Position numbers and translations under genes: made by a program. From contig NZ_MJUX01000004.1 in NCBI RefSeq assembly GCF_001927245.1, positions 248,001-312,000 on the forward strand: a stretch of DNA of 64,000 nucleotides, given 5' to 3'. The notes beneath the pieces are model-generated. The model ran no database searches and was not told the DNA's origin. It worked only from the letters and a program-made list of their open reading frames with translations. Positions 35,682 through 44,440 of the stretch are shown piece after piece. Source of the DNA: Acuticoccus yangtzensis. GTDB lineage: Bacteria > Pseudomonadota > Alphaproteobacteria > Rhizobiales > Amorphaceae. The stretch's first letter is position 1; the number at the start of each line of letters is the position of its first letter.

Positions 35682-36989
35682 ATGAGCGCATCCGCCGTCC
35701 TCATCGGCTTCGCGGCGATGATCGCGATGCTGCTCCTCTCCTTCCCGGTCGCCGTCATCATGGTGGTGACGGGGGTTATCGGCGGGGTGCTGATCTTCGG
35801 CTGGCCGCTGGTGATGTCCATGGGGCCGGTCTCCTGGGGCGTCCTCAACGAGAACATCCTCACCGCCGTGCCGCTCTTCATCCTGCTCGGCGAATTGCTG
35901 CTGCGCTCGGGCCTCGCGGACAAGATGTACACCGCCCTCGCGGTCTGGTTCGTGCGCCTCCCGGGCGGGCTTCTCCACACCAACATCGGCGCATCGGCCA
36001 TGTTCGCGGCCACCTCCGGCTCGTCGGTCGCAACGGCGGCCACCATCGGCACCGTGTCCCTCCCCAACCTCACCAAGCGCGGCTACAGCCCCAGCCGCTC
36101 GCTGGGGTCGCTGGCGGCGGGCGGCACGCTCGGCATCCTCATCCCGCCGTCGGTCAACCTCCTCATCTACGGGTCGATGGCGGAGGTCTCCATCGGCCAG
36201 CTCTTCATCGCCGGCATCGTTCCGGGCGTGCTCCTCACGCTGTGCTTCATGGCCTACATCGCCATTCACAGCATCATCAGCCCGGACCCGGCCGAGCGGG
36301 ACGCGCGCGAGACGCTGCTGCCGATCAAGGAGCGGCTGAAGCTCGCCGTCCACCTCATCCCGCCGATGATGATCTTCCTCGTCGTCATGGGGTCGATCTA
36401 TCTCGGCATCGCCACGCCCACCGAGTCGGCGGCGCTGGCGGTGGTGGCGGCGCTGATCTTCATCGCCTTCTCCGGCCGGCTGACCTTCGCACTGCTCGAC
36501 GTCTCGTTCCGCCAGTCGGCCAAGACGACGGGGATGATCCTCCTCATCGTCGTCGCCGCCTTCATGCTGAACGTCACCCTGGCGCTCGGCGGCGCGGCGC
36601 AGGCGATGACCACGTGGGTCGCCTCCTTCGGCTTGTCGGCCACGTCGCTCCTCCTGGTGCTGATCGTCTTCTACCTGGTGCTCGGCATGTTCATGGACGT
36701 TCTGTCCATGCAGGTGCTGACGATCCCGATCGCGCTGCCGGTGATCACCGCGGCCGGCATCGACCCTGTGTGGTTCGGCATCTTCGTGGTCTTGATGTGC
36801 GAGCTTGGGATGATCACGCCGCCGGTCGGCATGAACCTCTACGTCGTTCAGGGCGTCAGAACGGACCGCGGCCCGTTCGGCGACGTGGTGAAGGGCGCGA
36901 TCCCTTATGCGGTGATCATGATCCTCTTCACCATCTTCCTCATCATGGTGCCCGAGGTGGTGCTGTGGCTTCCGGCGGAGGTGCGCTAG
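35682..36989 (+). CDS. TRAP transporter large permease (DctM family)
   Basis: 435 residues with about twelve hydrophobic helices. DctM blocks: VPLFILLGELLLRSGLADKMY, GASAMFAATSGSSVATAATIG, GTLGILIPPSVNLLIYG and, near the end, ITPPVGMNLYVVQG. It forms the ion-coupled channel of the transporter. The start is 46 bp after dctQ; the amidase gene begins 9 bp downstream. Confidence 0.94.
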   Translation: MSASAVLIGFAAMIAMLLLSFPVAVIMVVTGVIGGVLIFGWPLVMSMGPVSWGVLNENILTAVPLFILLGELLLRSGLADKMYTALAVWFVRLPGGLLHTNIGASAMFAATSGSSVATAATIGTVSLPNLTKRGYSPSRSLGSLAAGGTLGILIPPSVNLLIYGSMAEVSIGQLFIAGIVPGVLLTLCFMAYIAIHSIISPDPAERDARETLLPIKERLKLAVHLIPPMMIFLVVMGSIYLGIATPTESAALAVVAALIFIAFSGRLTFALLDVSFRQSAKTTGMILLIVVAAFMLNVTLALGGAAQAMTTWVASFGLSATSLLLVLIVFYLVLGMFMDVLSMQVLTIPIALPVITAAGIDPVWFGIFVVLMCELGMITPPVGMNLYVVQGVRTDRGPFGDVVKGAIPYAVIMILFTIFLIMVPEVVLWLPAEVR

Positions 36990-36998
36990 AGACGCGCC

Positions 36999-38429
36999 AT
37001 GACCATCGCTCATGACGAAGTGTGGCGCCTCGGCGCCACCGAACTCCTCGCCGCCTACGCCGCGCGCACCCTGTCCCCGGTGGACGTGATCGAGGCGACA
37101 TTTGCGCGCATCGCCGCGCTGGACGGGGCGTTGAACGCCTTCGTGGCGCTGTCCTCCACCGCGCGGGAGGAGGCCGCGGCCTCGGCCCTTCGCTGGACGG
37201 CGGGCACCCCCATCGGCCCGCTCGATGGTGTGCCGGTGGCGGTGAAGGACAACATCGCCGTGGCGGGCATGCCGGCGACCTTCGGCAGCGCGCTCTATGC
37301 GGGCCACCCGTGCGCGGCGGACGAACTCCCTGTGGCGCGGCTGCGGGCGGCCGGGGCGATCATCGTCGGCAAGACCAACACGCCCGAATTCGCGTGTGAG
37401 GGCTACACCGGCAACGCCCTCTTCGGCGACACCAAGAACCCGTTCGACCTCGACCTGACGCCGGGCGGCTCGTCCGGCGGCTCGGTGGCGGCGGTGGCGG
37501 CGGGGCTCGTCCCTCTGGCGCTGGGAACGGACGGCGGCGGCTCCACCCGGCGCCCGGCCGCCTACACCAGCCTCGTGGGGCTGAAACCCGGCATCGGCAC
37601 CATCGCCCGCGCCGGCGGCCTGCCGCAGATCCTCATGGACTTCGAGGTGATCGGCACCTTCGCCCGGAGCGCCGCCGACAACCGCTTGCTGTTCGAGGCG
37701 CTCGCGGGGCCGGACCGCACCGACCCCGCCTCGCGCCCGCGCGTCGCGCCGCATCCGGGCACCGGGTTCGGCGCTGGGGACCGCCCCCTCACCGTGCGCC
37801 TGGTCGAGCGGCTGGACGATGCGCCGTGCGATCCGGCGATCCTCGCCGCCGTTCGCCGTGCGGGCGATGTCCTTTCCGGCATGGGGCACCGGGTCGTCCC
37901 CGGCGACCTTCCCGTCGACACCGCCCACCTCGCCACCCATTGGAGCGCGATCGCCGAAATCGGCCTGGCGCGGCTGATGGAGACCGAGCCCGATTTCCGT
38001 GCCAAGGCGATGCCGAAATATATCGGGATGGCCGAACGCGGCGCCGGCCGCAGCGCCGCCGATCTCCTCGCCATCATCGAGGCCGTGGCGCTGGTGAAGC
38101 GGCAGACCTCGGCCGTCTTCGCGGACTGCGACCTCGTCCTGATGCCCGCCTGCGCGGCGATGCCGTGGCCCTTCGCCGAGGTGTTTCCGCCTGAGATCGA
38201 CGGCACCGCGGTCGGCCCGCGCGGCCACGCGGTCTATACCGGGTGGGTGAACGCAGCAGGTCACCCCGCCATGTCGCTGCCCTGCCCGCTAGACGAGGGA
38301 TTGCCGATCGGCGCCCAGTTCATCGCCGACCTCGGCGGCGAGAGCCTGCTTCTCGACCTCGCCAACGCCTACGCCGCCGAGGTCAACCTGTTCCCGCGCT
38401 GGCCGGCGATGGCGAGCGCTCTCTCATGA
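36999..38429 (+). CDS. Amidase signature family hydrolase
   Basis: 476-residue cytosolic amidase. The Ser-cisSer-Lys triad is visible: lysine in VAVKDNIAVAG, cis-serine and nucleophile in GGSSGGSVAAVAAG, with the third block TDGGGSTRRPAA. It hydrolyses a carboxamide to acid and ammonia. It lies in the TRAP operon and overlaps the next gene by 4 bp (ATGA), so it likely acts on the imported compound. GatA is unlikely because gatB and gatC are absent. Confidence 0.92.
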   Translation: MTIAHDEVWRLGATELLAAYAARTLSPVDVIEATFARIAALDGALNAFVALSSTAREEAAASALRWTAGTPIGPLDGVPVAVKDNIAVAGMPATFGSALYAGHPCAADELPVARLRAAGAIIVGKTNTPEFACEGYTGNALFGDTKNPFDLDLTPGGSSGGSVAAVAAGLVPLALGTDGGGSTRRPAAYTSLVGLKPGIGTIARAGGLPQILMDFEVIGTFARSAADNRLLFEALAGPDRTDPASRPRVAPHPGTGFGAGDRPLTVRLVERLDDAPCDPAILAAVRRAGDVLSGMGHRVVPGDLPVDTAHLATHWSAIAEIGLARLMETEPDFRAKAMPKYIGMAERGAGRSAADLLAIIEAVALVKRQTSAVFADCDLVLMPACAAMPWPFAEVFPPEIDGTAVGPRGHAVYTGWVNAAGHPAMSLPCPLDEGLPIGAQFIADLGGESLLLDLANAYAAEVNLFPRWPAMASALS

Positions 38430-39205
38430 CGGACCCGATGACCCCCACCGACCCTTCGTTGCGGCGCGACTACCCGCGCAGCACGTGGACGCGCCTCGGC
38501 ATGATCGTGCCGTCGTCCAACACGGTGCTGGAGCCCTATACGGCGGCGATGCTGCGGCCGCTGGGCGACAGCGTGACGGCCCACTTCGCGCGGCTGAAGG
38601 TCACCGAGATTTCGCTGTCCGGCGCCTCCAAGGACCAGTTCGGCGACGCCGCCCAGCTCGCCGCAGCCGCCCAGCTCGCCGAGGCCTTTTGCGACGTGAT
38701 CGCCTGGAACGGCACGTCCGGCAGTTGGCTGGGCCTTGCCGGCGAGGAGGCGATGGTCGCCCGCATGGAGGCGGCGACCGGCGCGCGCGCCACCACCACA
38801 TCGCTCGCCTTCCGCGAGGCGTACGGCGTGTTCGGCGCCAAGCGCATCGGCCTCGTCACGCCTTATCTTGCCGAGGTGCAGGAGAAGATCACCGCCAACT
38901 ATGCGGCCTCCGGGCTGACGGTGGTGTCCGAAGAGCACCTGGAGGATCCCGGCAACTTCACCTTCGCCGAATATTCGGACGCTCTGGTGGCCGACCTCGT
39001 GCGCCGCGCCGCCGAGGCGAAGCCCGACGCCATCGCCATCGTCTGCACCAACTTCCGCGGCACCCGTCACGTCGCGGCGCTGGAGGCCGAACTCGGCATC
39101 CCGGTGCTGGATTCCATCGCGGTGACTTTGTGGCAGTGCCTGCGTCTCGCCGGGATCGACACCGCCCCCCTCGGCGCCGAGGGGCGGCTCTTTGAGGCGG
39201 GGTGA
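38426..39205 (+). CDS. Asp/Glu racemase superfamily: maleate isomerase / arylmalonate decarboxylase-like
   Basis: 259 residues. The start RLGMIVPSSNTVLEPY and the C-terminal half match the maleate isomerase/AMDase group. Where racemases and maleate isomerase have their first cysteine, this protein has NGTSGSW; the second catalytic cysteine is present (C210, IVCTNFRG). One-Cys architecture with Gly-Thr-Ser is the arylmalonate decarboxylase arrangement, so decarboxylation of a substituted malonate is a real possibility beside isomerisation. It is translationally coupled to the amidase. Confidence 0.82.
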   Translation: MTDPMTPTDPSLRRDYPRSTWTRLGMIVPSSNTVLEPYTAAMLRPLGDSVTAHFARLKVTEISLSGASKDQFGDAAQLAAAAQLAEAFCDVIAWNGTSGSWLGLAGEEAMVARMEAATGARATTTSLAFREAYGVFGAKRIGLVTPYLAEVQEKITANYAASGLTVVSEEHLEDPGNFTFAEYSDALVADLVRRAAEAKPDAIAIVCTNFRGTRHVAALEAELGIPVLDSIAVTLWQCLRLAGIDTAPLGAEGRLFEAG

Positions 39206-39211
39206 CGGGGC

Positions 39212-40552
39212 CTAGATCCGCTCCAGCCCGCACCATTCGGCGATGAAGAGGGCGATGGCCCCGGTGATCCTTTCGGTCGACGACAGGCTGACCCTCTCGT
39301 CGAACCCGTGGATCGCCTCCGACACCGGCCCGTAGACCAGGCACGGCATGTCCGCGTAGATCACGAACACGCGCCCGTCGAGATAGCCGGGGGTGACGAA
39401 GCTTTCCAGCGGCGCATCGAAGGTCGCCAGGTGGCAGCGCGCCAGCAGCCCCTCCGCCTCGCTGCCCGGCTCCAGCACATAGCCCCGCGCGAAGAAGCCG
39501 TTGAACTCCACCTGCGGCGGCGAGTTGGCGAGGAAGGCGATCCCCGCCGCAGCATCGCGCACCGCGCTTTCGATCTCGCGCGCAGCCTCGTGCGGGTCTT
39601 GACCCGGATAGATGGCGATGCGGCAATCGAGCGAGCACCAGGCGGGAACGGTGGACGCCCAGTCGCCGCCCTCGATCTTGCCGACGTTGAAGTTGATCGG
39701 GTGGTCCACGTCCTCGAAGAAGCGGTGTTCGCCCTTCATGGCGTTCCATCGCTCCTCGAGCGCGCGCAGCCCGGCGATGATCGTGTAGGCCGCGCCGATG
39801 GCGTCGCCCCCGGTGCCCGCCTCGCGTACATGGACCGGTGCGCCGCGCACGTGGACGCGGAACCAGATGACGCCCACATTGGCCCGCACCAGGCGGTTGT
39901 CCTCCGGCTCAGGGATGATCGCCGCATCGGCGGTGTAGCCGCGCAGGAGGGCAGCCAGCGCGCCGTTGCCGGTGCACTCCTCCTCCACCACCGACTGCTG
40001 GTAGAGCGTGGCCGCCGGCCGGTAGCCGAGCCGCGCCAGGGCGTCGACGGCGAAGATGTTGGCCGCCAGCCCGGCCTTCATGTCGCCCGCCCCGCGGCCA
40101 TAGAGCCAATCACCCTCGACGCGCGGTTCGAAGGGCGGGGCCGACCACATGTCCGCCGGTCCGGTCGGCACCACGTCGATGTGTCCGTTGAGGATGAGGC
40201 TGCGGCCCGTCTCCTCACGCGGCCGCATCGCGCCGACGACGTTGTAGGCGTTGGAATAATCCACGGCGACGGGGGAGAAGCCGGGATGGTGGCGGATCTC
40301 TTCGGGGTCGATGCGCCAGCGGTCGACGCCGTAGCCGCGCTTGGCGAGCTCGCGCGCGATGAAGTCCTGCGCCGTGTGCTCCTGCCCGCGCAGGGACGGG
40401 AAGCGCACGAGGTCCTCGGTGAAGCGGACCTGATCGGCGAACCCCTTGCGCACCTCGGCGAGGATGGCGCGGCTCATGTCGGCGGACAGCGTGGTGTTCA
40501 CATCGCGCTCCTGTGCGGTGCTGATTAGGGCGGTGAATGGGTCGGTGGTCAT
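39212..40552 (-). CDS. M20 family metallopeptidase (ArgE/DapE-type deacylase)
   Basis: 446-residue cytosolic dizinc amidohydrolase. Metal ligands: His in LILNGHIDVVPTG, bridging Asp in GRGAGDMKAG, the Glu-Glu pair in VVEEECTGNGA, and a later HxEPE-like run (IIPEPEDN). The family cleaves N-acyl, N-carbamoyl or succinyl amino acids. The ATG overlaps the stop of the LysR gene upstream, so both are on one transcript. It converges with the amidase/TRAP operon at a 6-bp gap. The true substrate may be linked to the region's hydantoin- and amide-type enzymes (inference). Confidence 0.88.
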   Translation of the reverse strand: MTTDPFTALISTAQERDVNTTLSADMSRAILAEVRKGFADQVRFTEDLVRFPSLRGQEHTAQDFIARELAKRGYGVDRWRIDPEEIRHHPGFSPVAVDYSNAYNVVGAMRPREETGRSLILNGHIDVVPTGPADMWSAPPFEPRVEGDWLYGRGAGDMKAGLAANIFAVDALARLGYRPAATLYQQSVVEEECTGNGALAALLRGYTADAAIIPEPEDNRLVRANVGVIWFRVHVRGAPVHVREAGTGGDAIGAAYTIIAGLRALEERWNAMKGEHRFFEDVDHPINFNVGKIEGGDWASTVPAWCSLDCRIAIYPGQDPHEAAREIESAVRDAAAGIAFLANSPPQVEFNGFFARGYVLEPGSEAEGLLARCHLATFDAPLESFVTPGYLDGRVFVIYADMPCLVYGPVSEAIHGFDERVSLSSTERITGAIALFIAEWCGLERI

Positions 40553-41466
40553 CGGGAAGCGGCCCCCGCCAGGCTCGCCTCGATGCGCGGGGCGGCGAAG
40601 TCGATGAAGGCGCGGACCTTCTGCGGCACCATCCCGGCGGGGTAGACGAGGTGGACCGGCCATTCCTCCGGCTCATGCTCGGCGAGCACCACCCGAAGCG
40701 CACCGGACGCCACCGCGTCGGCCGCCTGATAGGAGAGGACGCGGGTGAGGCCGAGACCGTCCACCGCGGCCGCGATCGCCGCCTCCGCGGTGTTGGTCAT
40801 CAGGCGCGAGTGGATGCGCACCGTCTCGTCGGCCCGGCCGGGCGCCCACGAGGGGCCGAAACGCCAGCGGTCGGCGGGCATCAGGCTGGCGAAGGTCACG
40901 CAGTCGTGCTCCGCGAGGTCGGCGGGGCGGTCCGGCCGCCCGCGCGCCGCGAGGTAGGCGGGCGCGGCGCACACCACCCAGCGCACCGCCCCGACGCGGC
41001 GCGCCCTCAGCCCGCTGTCCGGCAGCGCGCCGATGCGGATCGCCGCATCCACCCGCTCCTCCACAAGGCTGACGACGCGGTCCGTCTGCTCCAGCCGCAC
41101 CGCCACTTCGGCGTAGGTCTTGAGGAAGGCGGCCACCGCGGGAAGAACGTGAAGCCGGCCGAAGACGATGGGCGCGGTCACCGTCAAAAGCCCGCGCGGG
41201 GCGCTGAACTCGCCCGAGGCCACACGCTCGGCCTCGGCCACATCCTCCAGAATGCGGCGGCAGGCGGCGAGATAGTCGGCCCCCGGATCGGTCAAGGACA
41301 GGCCGCGCGATGAGCGGTTGAGGAGCTGCGCCCCCAGCGCGGCCTCGAGGTCCGCCACGCGGCGGCTGACGGTGGCGAGCGGCAGACCGGCCACCCGCGC
41401 GGCGCCGGACAGGCTCCCTGCATCGACGGCGGCAACGAGCAGGCGCATGGCGTCGAGCCGGTCCAT
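40549..41466 (-). CDS. LysR-type transcriptional regulator
   Basis: 305 residues: N-terminal winged helix-turn-helix (MDRLDAMRLLVAAVDAGSLSGAARVAGLPLATVSRRVADLE-type pattern, residues 1-60) and a two-lobe effector domain. It is divergent from the AhpD-like gene (106-bp spacer) and overlaps the M20 gene downstream by 4 bp, so it probably regulates one or both. The effector is unknown. Confidence 0.93.
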   Translation of the reverse strand: MDRLDAMRLLVAAVDAGSLSGAARVAGLPLATVSRRVADLEAALGAQLLNRSSRGLSLTDPGADYLAACRRILEDVAEAERVASGEFSAPRGLLTVTAPIVFGRLHVLPAVAAFLKTYAEVAVRLEQTDRVVSLVEERVDAAIRIGALPDSGLRARRVGAVRWVVCAAPAYLAARGRPDRPADLAEHDCVTFASLMPADRWRFGPSWAPGRADETVRIHSRLMTNTAEAAIAAAVDGLGLTRVLSYQAADAVASGALRVVLAEHEPEEWPVHLVYPAGMVPQKVRAFIDFAAPRIEASLAGAASR

Positions 41467-41572
41467 GACCCTTCCAATTTGCGGGAGGAGTGTTCCCGAA
41501 AGCGCAGTCTACTTGGCGGGGGCGAGAGGGTCTAGCTGAGGTTCACCAACCGAAGCCCGAAAGGAACACGTC

Positions 41573-42121
41573 ATGTCCCGCATCGCTTATCCCGCCACCG
41601 TCGACGCCGCGCCCGAAGCCTCCCGCCCGCTCTTGGAGGGTGTCGGCAAGCAGCTCGGCAGCGTGCCGAACCTCTTCCGTCTCGCCTCCGTCAGCCCGGC
41701 GGCGCTGGAGGGTTTCCTCGGCCTGTTCGGCGCGCTCGGCAAGGGCCGGCTGCCGGCCGCCACGCGCGAGCGGATCGCCCTCGCCGTCGCCGCCTACAAC
41801 GGCTGCACCTACTGCCTGGCGGCGCACACCTATCTCGGCACCCACCTCGCCAAGCTGCCCGCCGAGGAGATCGCCGCCAACCGCAACGGCCGCTCCACCG
41901 ACCCGAAGGCGGATGCGGCCGTGCGCTTCGCCGTCGCCGTCGCCAAGAACCGCGGCCACATCGACGTGGACGATCTCGGCGCGCTGAAGGACGCCGGTTA
42001 TGACGATGCCGCGGCGGTGGAGATCGTCGCCCACGTCGCGCTGAACGTTCTGACCAACTACCTGAACGAAGTCGCGAACACCGAGGTCGACTTCCCGGCC
42101 GTCGATACGGTCGCCGCCTGA
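41573..42121 (+). CDS. Carboxymuconolactone decarboxylase / AhpD-like protein
   Basis: 182-residue cytosolic helical protein with the AhpD core motif E-x10-C-x2-C-x3-H: E67, C78, C81 and H85 ([10 protein letters not shown]). This CxxC is redox-active in alkylhydroperoxidase AhpD relatives; carboxymuconolactone decarboxylases lack it. So a peroxidase or disulfide-reductase role is more likely than decarboxylation. It is divergent from the LysR gene, a likely regulator. AAGGAACACGTC precedes the ATG. Confidence 0.88.
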   Translation: MSRIAYPATVDAAPEASRPLLEGVGKQLGSVPNLFRLASVSPAALEGFLGLFGALGKGRLPAATRERIALAVAAYNGCTYCLAAHTYLGTHLAKLPAEEIAANRNGRSTDPKADAAVRFAVAVAKNRGHIDVDDLGALKDAGYDDAAAVEIVAHVALNVLTNYLNEVANTEVDFPAVDTVAA

Positions 42122-42275
42122 CCGCTCCGACGCCACGTGCAGCGCGGCGCCGGTGGCTTGCTCCGCCGGTGCCGCACGCTGCCCCCCGTTGATCACGGCC
42201 GCCATTTCAGCGCTGCCATGTCGGCAGCCGTCGGCCTCCCGGACCCGCACGCCCTCCCGCATTTTGGAGATGCCC

Positions 42276-42740
42276 ATGAGCCGCCCGCCCATGCCCCCGT
42301 TCACCGCCACGACCGCCGCCGCCAAGGCGCGCATGGCCGAGGATGCCTGGAACACGCGCGACCCGGAGCGCGTGGCCGCCGCCTATACGCCGGATTCGGT
42401 CTGGCGCAACCGCGACACGTTCATCACAGGGCGCGAGGCGATCACCCGCTTCCTCGCCGCCAAGTGGGCGCGCGAGCAGGACTACCGGCTGATCAAGGAG
42501 GTGTGGGCGCACGCGGGCGAGCGGATCGCCGTGCGCTTCGCCTACGAGTGGCGCGACGCATCCGGCGCCTGGTTCCGCTCCTACGGCAACGAGAACTGGG
42601 AGTTCGACGCGGGCGGGCTGATGCGCCGCCGCCACGCCTCGATCAACGATCTCGCCATCGCCGAGGCGGACCGCCTGTTCCACTGGCCGCTCGGCCGCCG
42701 CCCGGACGATCATCCCGGCCTCAGCGCGCTCGGCCTCTGA
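42276..42740 (+). CDS. NTF2-like protein, DUF1348 family
   Basis: 154-residue small alpha/beta-cone protein. Family pattern: [57 protein letters not shown] and [10 protein letters not shown]. Function of DUF1348 is unknown; SnoaL-like relatives are isomerases or hydratases. GGAG lies six bases before the ATG at 42276; an ATG two codons earlier is also in frame. It follows the AhpD-like gene on the same strand by 154 bp and may share its promoter. Confidence 0.85.
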   Translation: MSRPPMPPFTATTAAAKARMAEDAWNTRDPERVAAAYTPDSVWRNRDTFITGREAITRFLAAKWAREQDYRLIKEVWAHAGERIAVRFAYEWRDASGAWFRSYGNENWEFDAGGLMRRRHASINDLAIAEADRLFHWPLGRRPDDHPGLSALGL

Positions 42741-42811
42741 CCCTACCGGCCTCCACGGCCCCCGACATTGGTACCGGCGCGCCCGTCCGCCGGAACCGTC
42801 ACCGCGCGGGG

Positions 42812-44338
42812 TCAGTGGATATGCAGGTGCCGCTCGTTCGCCAGAGGCTGGCGACCGAGACCGGGGCAGTAGGACCCCACCACGGGCAGCAGCTTCTCGA
42901 ACAGGGCGCGCTTGTCGTGGGTGGCGGCCTCCAGACGCTCGCGGGCGCGCTCGGCGGATGCGGCGAGGCCCGCCATGTCGGCGCCGACGAGCTTGCCGTT
43001 CGCCACCACCACGCGCCCGTCCACCATGACGGAGTGGACCGAACGCCCGTCCTCCGACTGCACGATCTGATTCACCGGATCGTTCAGCGGGATGAGGTTG
43101 ATGGACGACAGGTCCAGGAACACGATGTCGGCCTTGTACCCCGGCGCGATGCGGCCGACGTCGCTCAGCCCCAGCGCCCGCGCGCTGCCGGCGGTGGCGG
43201 CGGTCAGGACCTCGGAGGTGGACAGCCACTCCGCATAAGCGTCAGGCCCGCGCGCGTGGCTCATGTAGACCGCGGTGCGCATCGCCTCGTACATGTTCTG
43301 ATTGTCCGAACAGCTCGACCCGTCGGTGCCGATGGCGAGGTTCACGCCGCGGTCCAGCATCTTGCGCGCATGGGCGACACCGTTGCCCAGAAGCGCGTTG
43401 CTGCCCGGATTGTGCGACACGGACCCGCCGTGGCCACCCAGAAGCGCCATGTCCTCATCACTCAGCCACACGCCGTGGGCGACGACGAAATCGGGGCCGA
43501 CGAGGCCGAGCCGGTCCATGTGCGCAAGCTGCGTCATGCCGTAGAGCGTACGCCCGGCGACCACCTGCATGCGCGATTCGGCGACGTGGCTGTGAAGGCC
43601 GAGCCCATGCTCGCGGGCGATGTCGCGGCAGCCGGTGAGGAAAGCGTCGGTGCAGTGGTGCGGGATGGTGGGCGCCACGGCCGGGCGGATGGTGGACGGC
43701 CCTGCCCACGCCTTCAGCCCGGCGCGGATGGCGGCCAGCGTCGTGTCGCCCGGCGCCATGCGCATCGCCTCCACGTCCTTCTGCAGCGCCTTGGGGAGTG
43801 CATCCAGAAGGCCGGGAATGGCGTCGAAGAAGGAGATATCCGCCACCATCGGCGCGACGACCGCGCGCATGCCGACATCGGCATAGGCTTTGACGCAGGC
43901 GGCGAGACCGTCGGTGGTGGGGACCGGGAACTCGTAGGTGAGATCGTAGCAGGCGGTGCAGCCCTTCAGCAGCATCTCCGCCGCGCCCAGATAGGTGGAG
44001 AGATATTTGTCCTCCACCTGGCGCGGGCCAGACATCCACGGCCCCGCCGTCAGCAGGATCTCCAGCGTGAACCGGTCGGCCATGCCTTTGGAGAGGCCGC
44101 CGTGGCCGTGGGTGTGGCCGTTGATGAGGCCGGGATGCATCAGCATGCCGGACGCGTCGAACACCTCGGCGTCGTCCGGCGCGGCGAGGCCGGGGGCGCC
44201 CATCTCGGCGATCGTTCCGTCCAGCACCAGAATGTCGGCGAGGGGCGCGGTGTGGGCGGCGATGTCGACCAGGCGGCCACCGCGGATGACGACTGGGCGG
44301 GCGCTCACAGGGTCACCACGCAGCGCGGCGCAGGGCAT
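42812..44338 (-). CDS. Amidohydrolase superfamily deaminase/hydrolase (TrzA/8-oxoguanine deaminase-like)
   Basis: 508-residue cytosolic metallohydrolase. Metal ligands: H75/H77 in NGHTHGHG, a histidine in HSHVAES, one in VAHGVWLS and the aspartate in IGTDGSSCSDN. This order (HxH, H, H, D) is the single-metal TrzN/AtzA/guanine deaminase group acting on aminated rings or cyclic amidines. The start at 44338 is the first ATG; GTG 44308 is an alternative. It follows hydantoinase B by 102 bp on the same strand, so a ring-opening or deaminating step in the same pathway is likely (inference). Confidence 0.85.
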   Translation of the reverse strand: MPCAALRGDPVSARPVVIRGGRLVDIAAHTAPLADILVLDGTIAEMGAPGLAAPDDAEVFDASGMLMHPGLINGHTHGHGGLSKGMADRFTLEILLTAGPWMSGPRQVEDKYLSTYLGAAEMLLKGCTACYDLTYEFPVPTTDGLAACVKAYADVGMRAVVAPMVADISFFDAIPGLLDALPKALQKDVEAMRMAPGDTTLAAIRAGLKAWAGPSTIRPAVAPTIPHHCTDAFLTGCRDIAREHGLGLHSHVAESRMQVVAGRTLYGMTQLAHMDRLGLVGPDFVVAHGVWLSDEDMALLGGHGGSVSHNPGSNALLGNGVAHARKMLDRGVNLAIGTDGSSCSDNQNMYEAMRTAVYMSHARGPDAYAEWLSTSEVLTAATAGSARALGLSDVGRIAPGYKADIVFLDLSSINLIPLNDPVNQIVQSEDGRSVHSVMVDGRVVVANGKLVGADMAGLAASAERARERLEAATHDKRALFEKLLPVVGSYCPGLGRQPLANERHLHIH

Positions 44339-44440
44339 GTGGCGAGGATGGCAAGCAAGGCGGCCCCCTTCTGGGACATGGACGTGGCAGGATGACGTGT
44401 CGCCGAGGCTTTAGCGAGGGTCCGGCGGCGGCGCGGCAGC

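Noticed and set aside
38426-39205. Hydantoin racemase to complete a classical hydantoin pathway
   Set aside because: Same superfamily, but the first catalytic Cys is missing (NGTSGSW) and the start resembles maleate isomerase/AMDase rather than hydantoin racemase.
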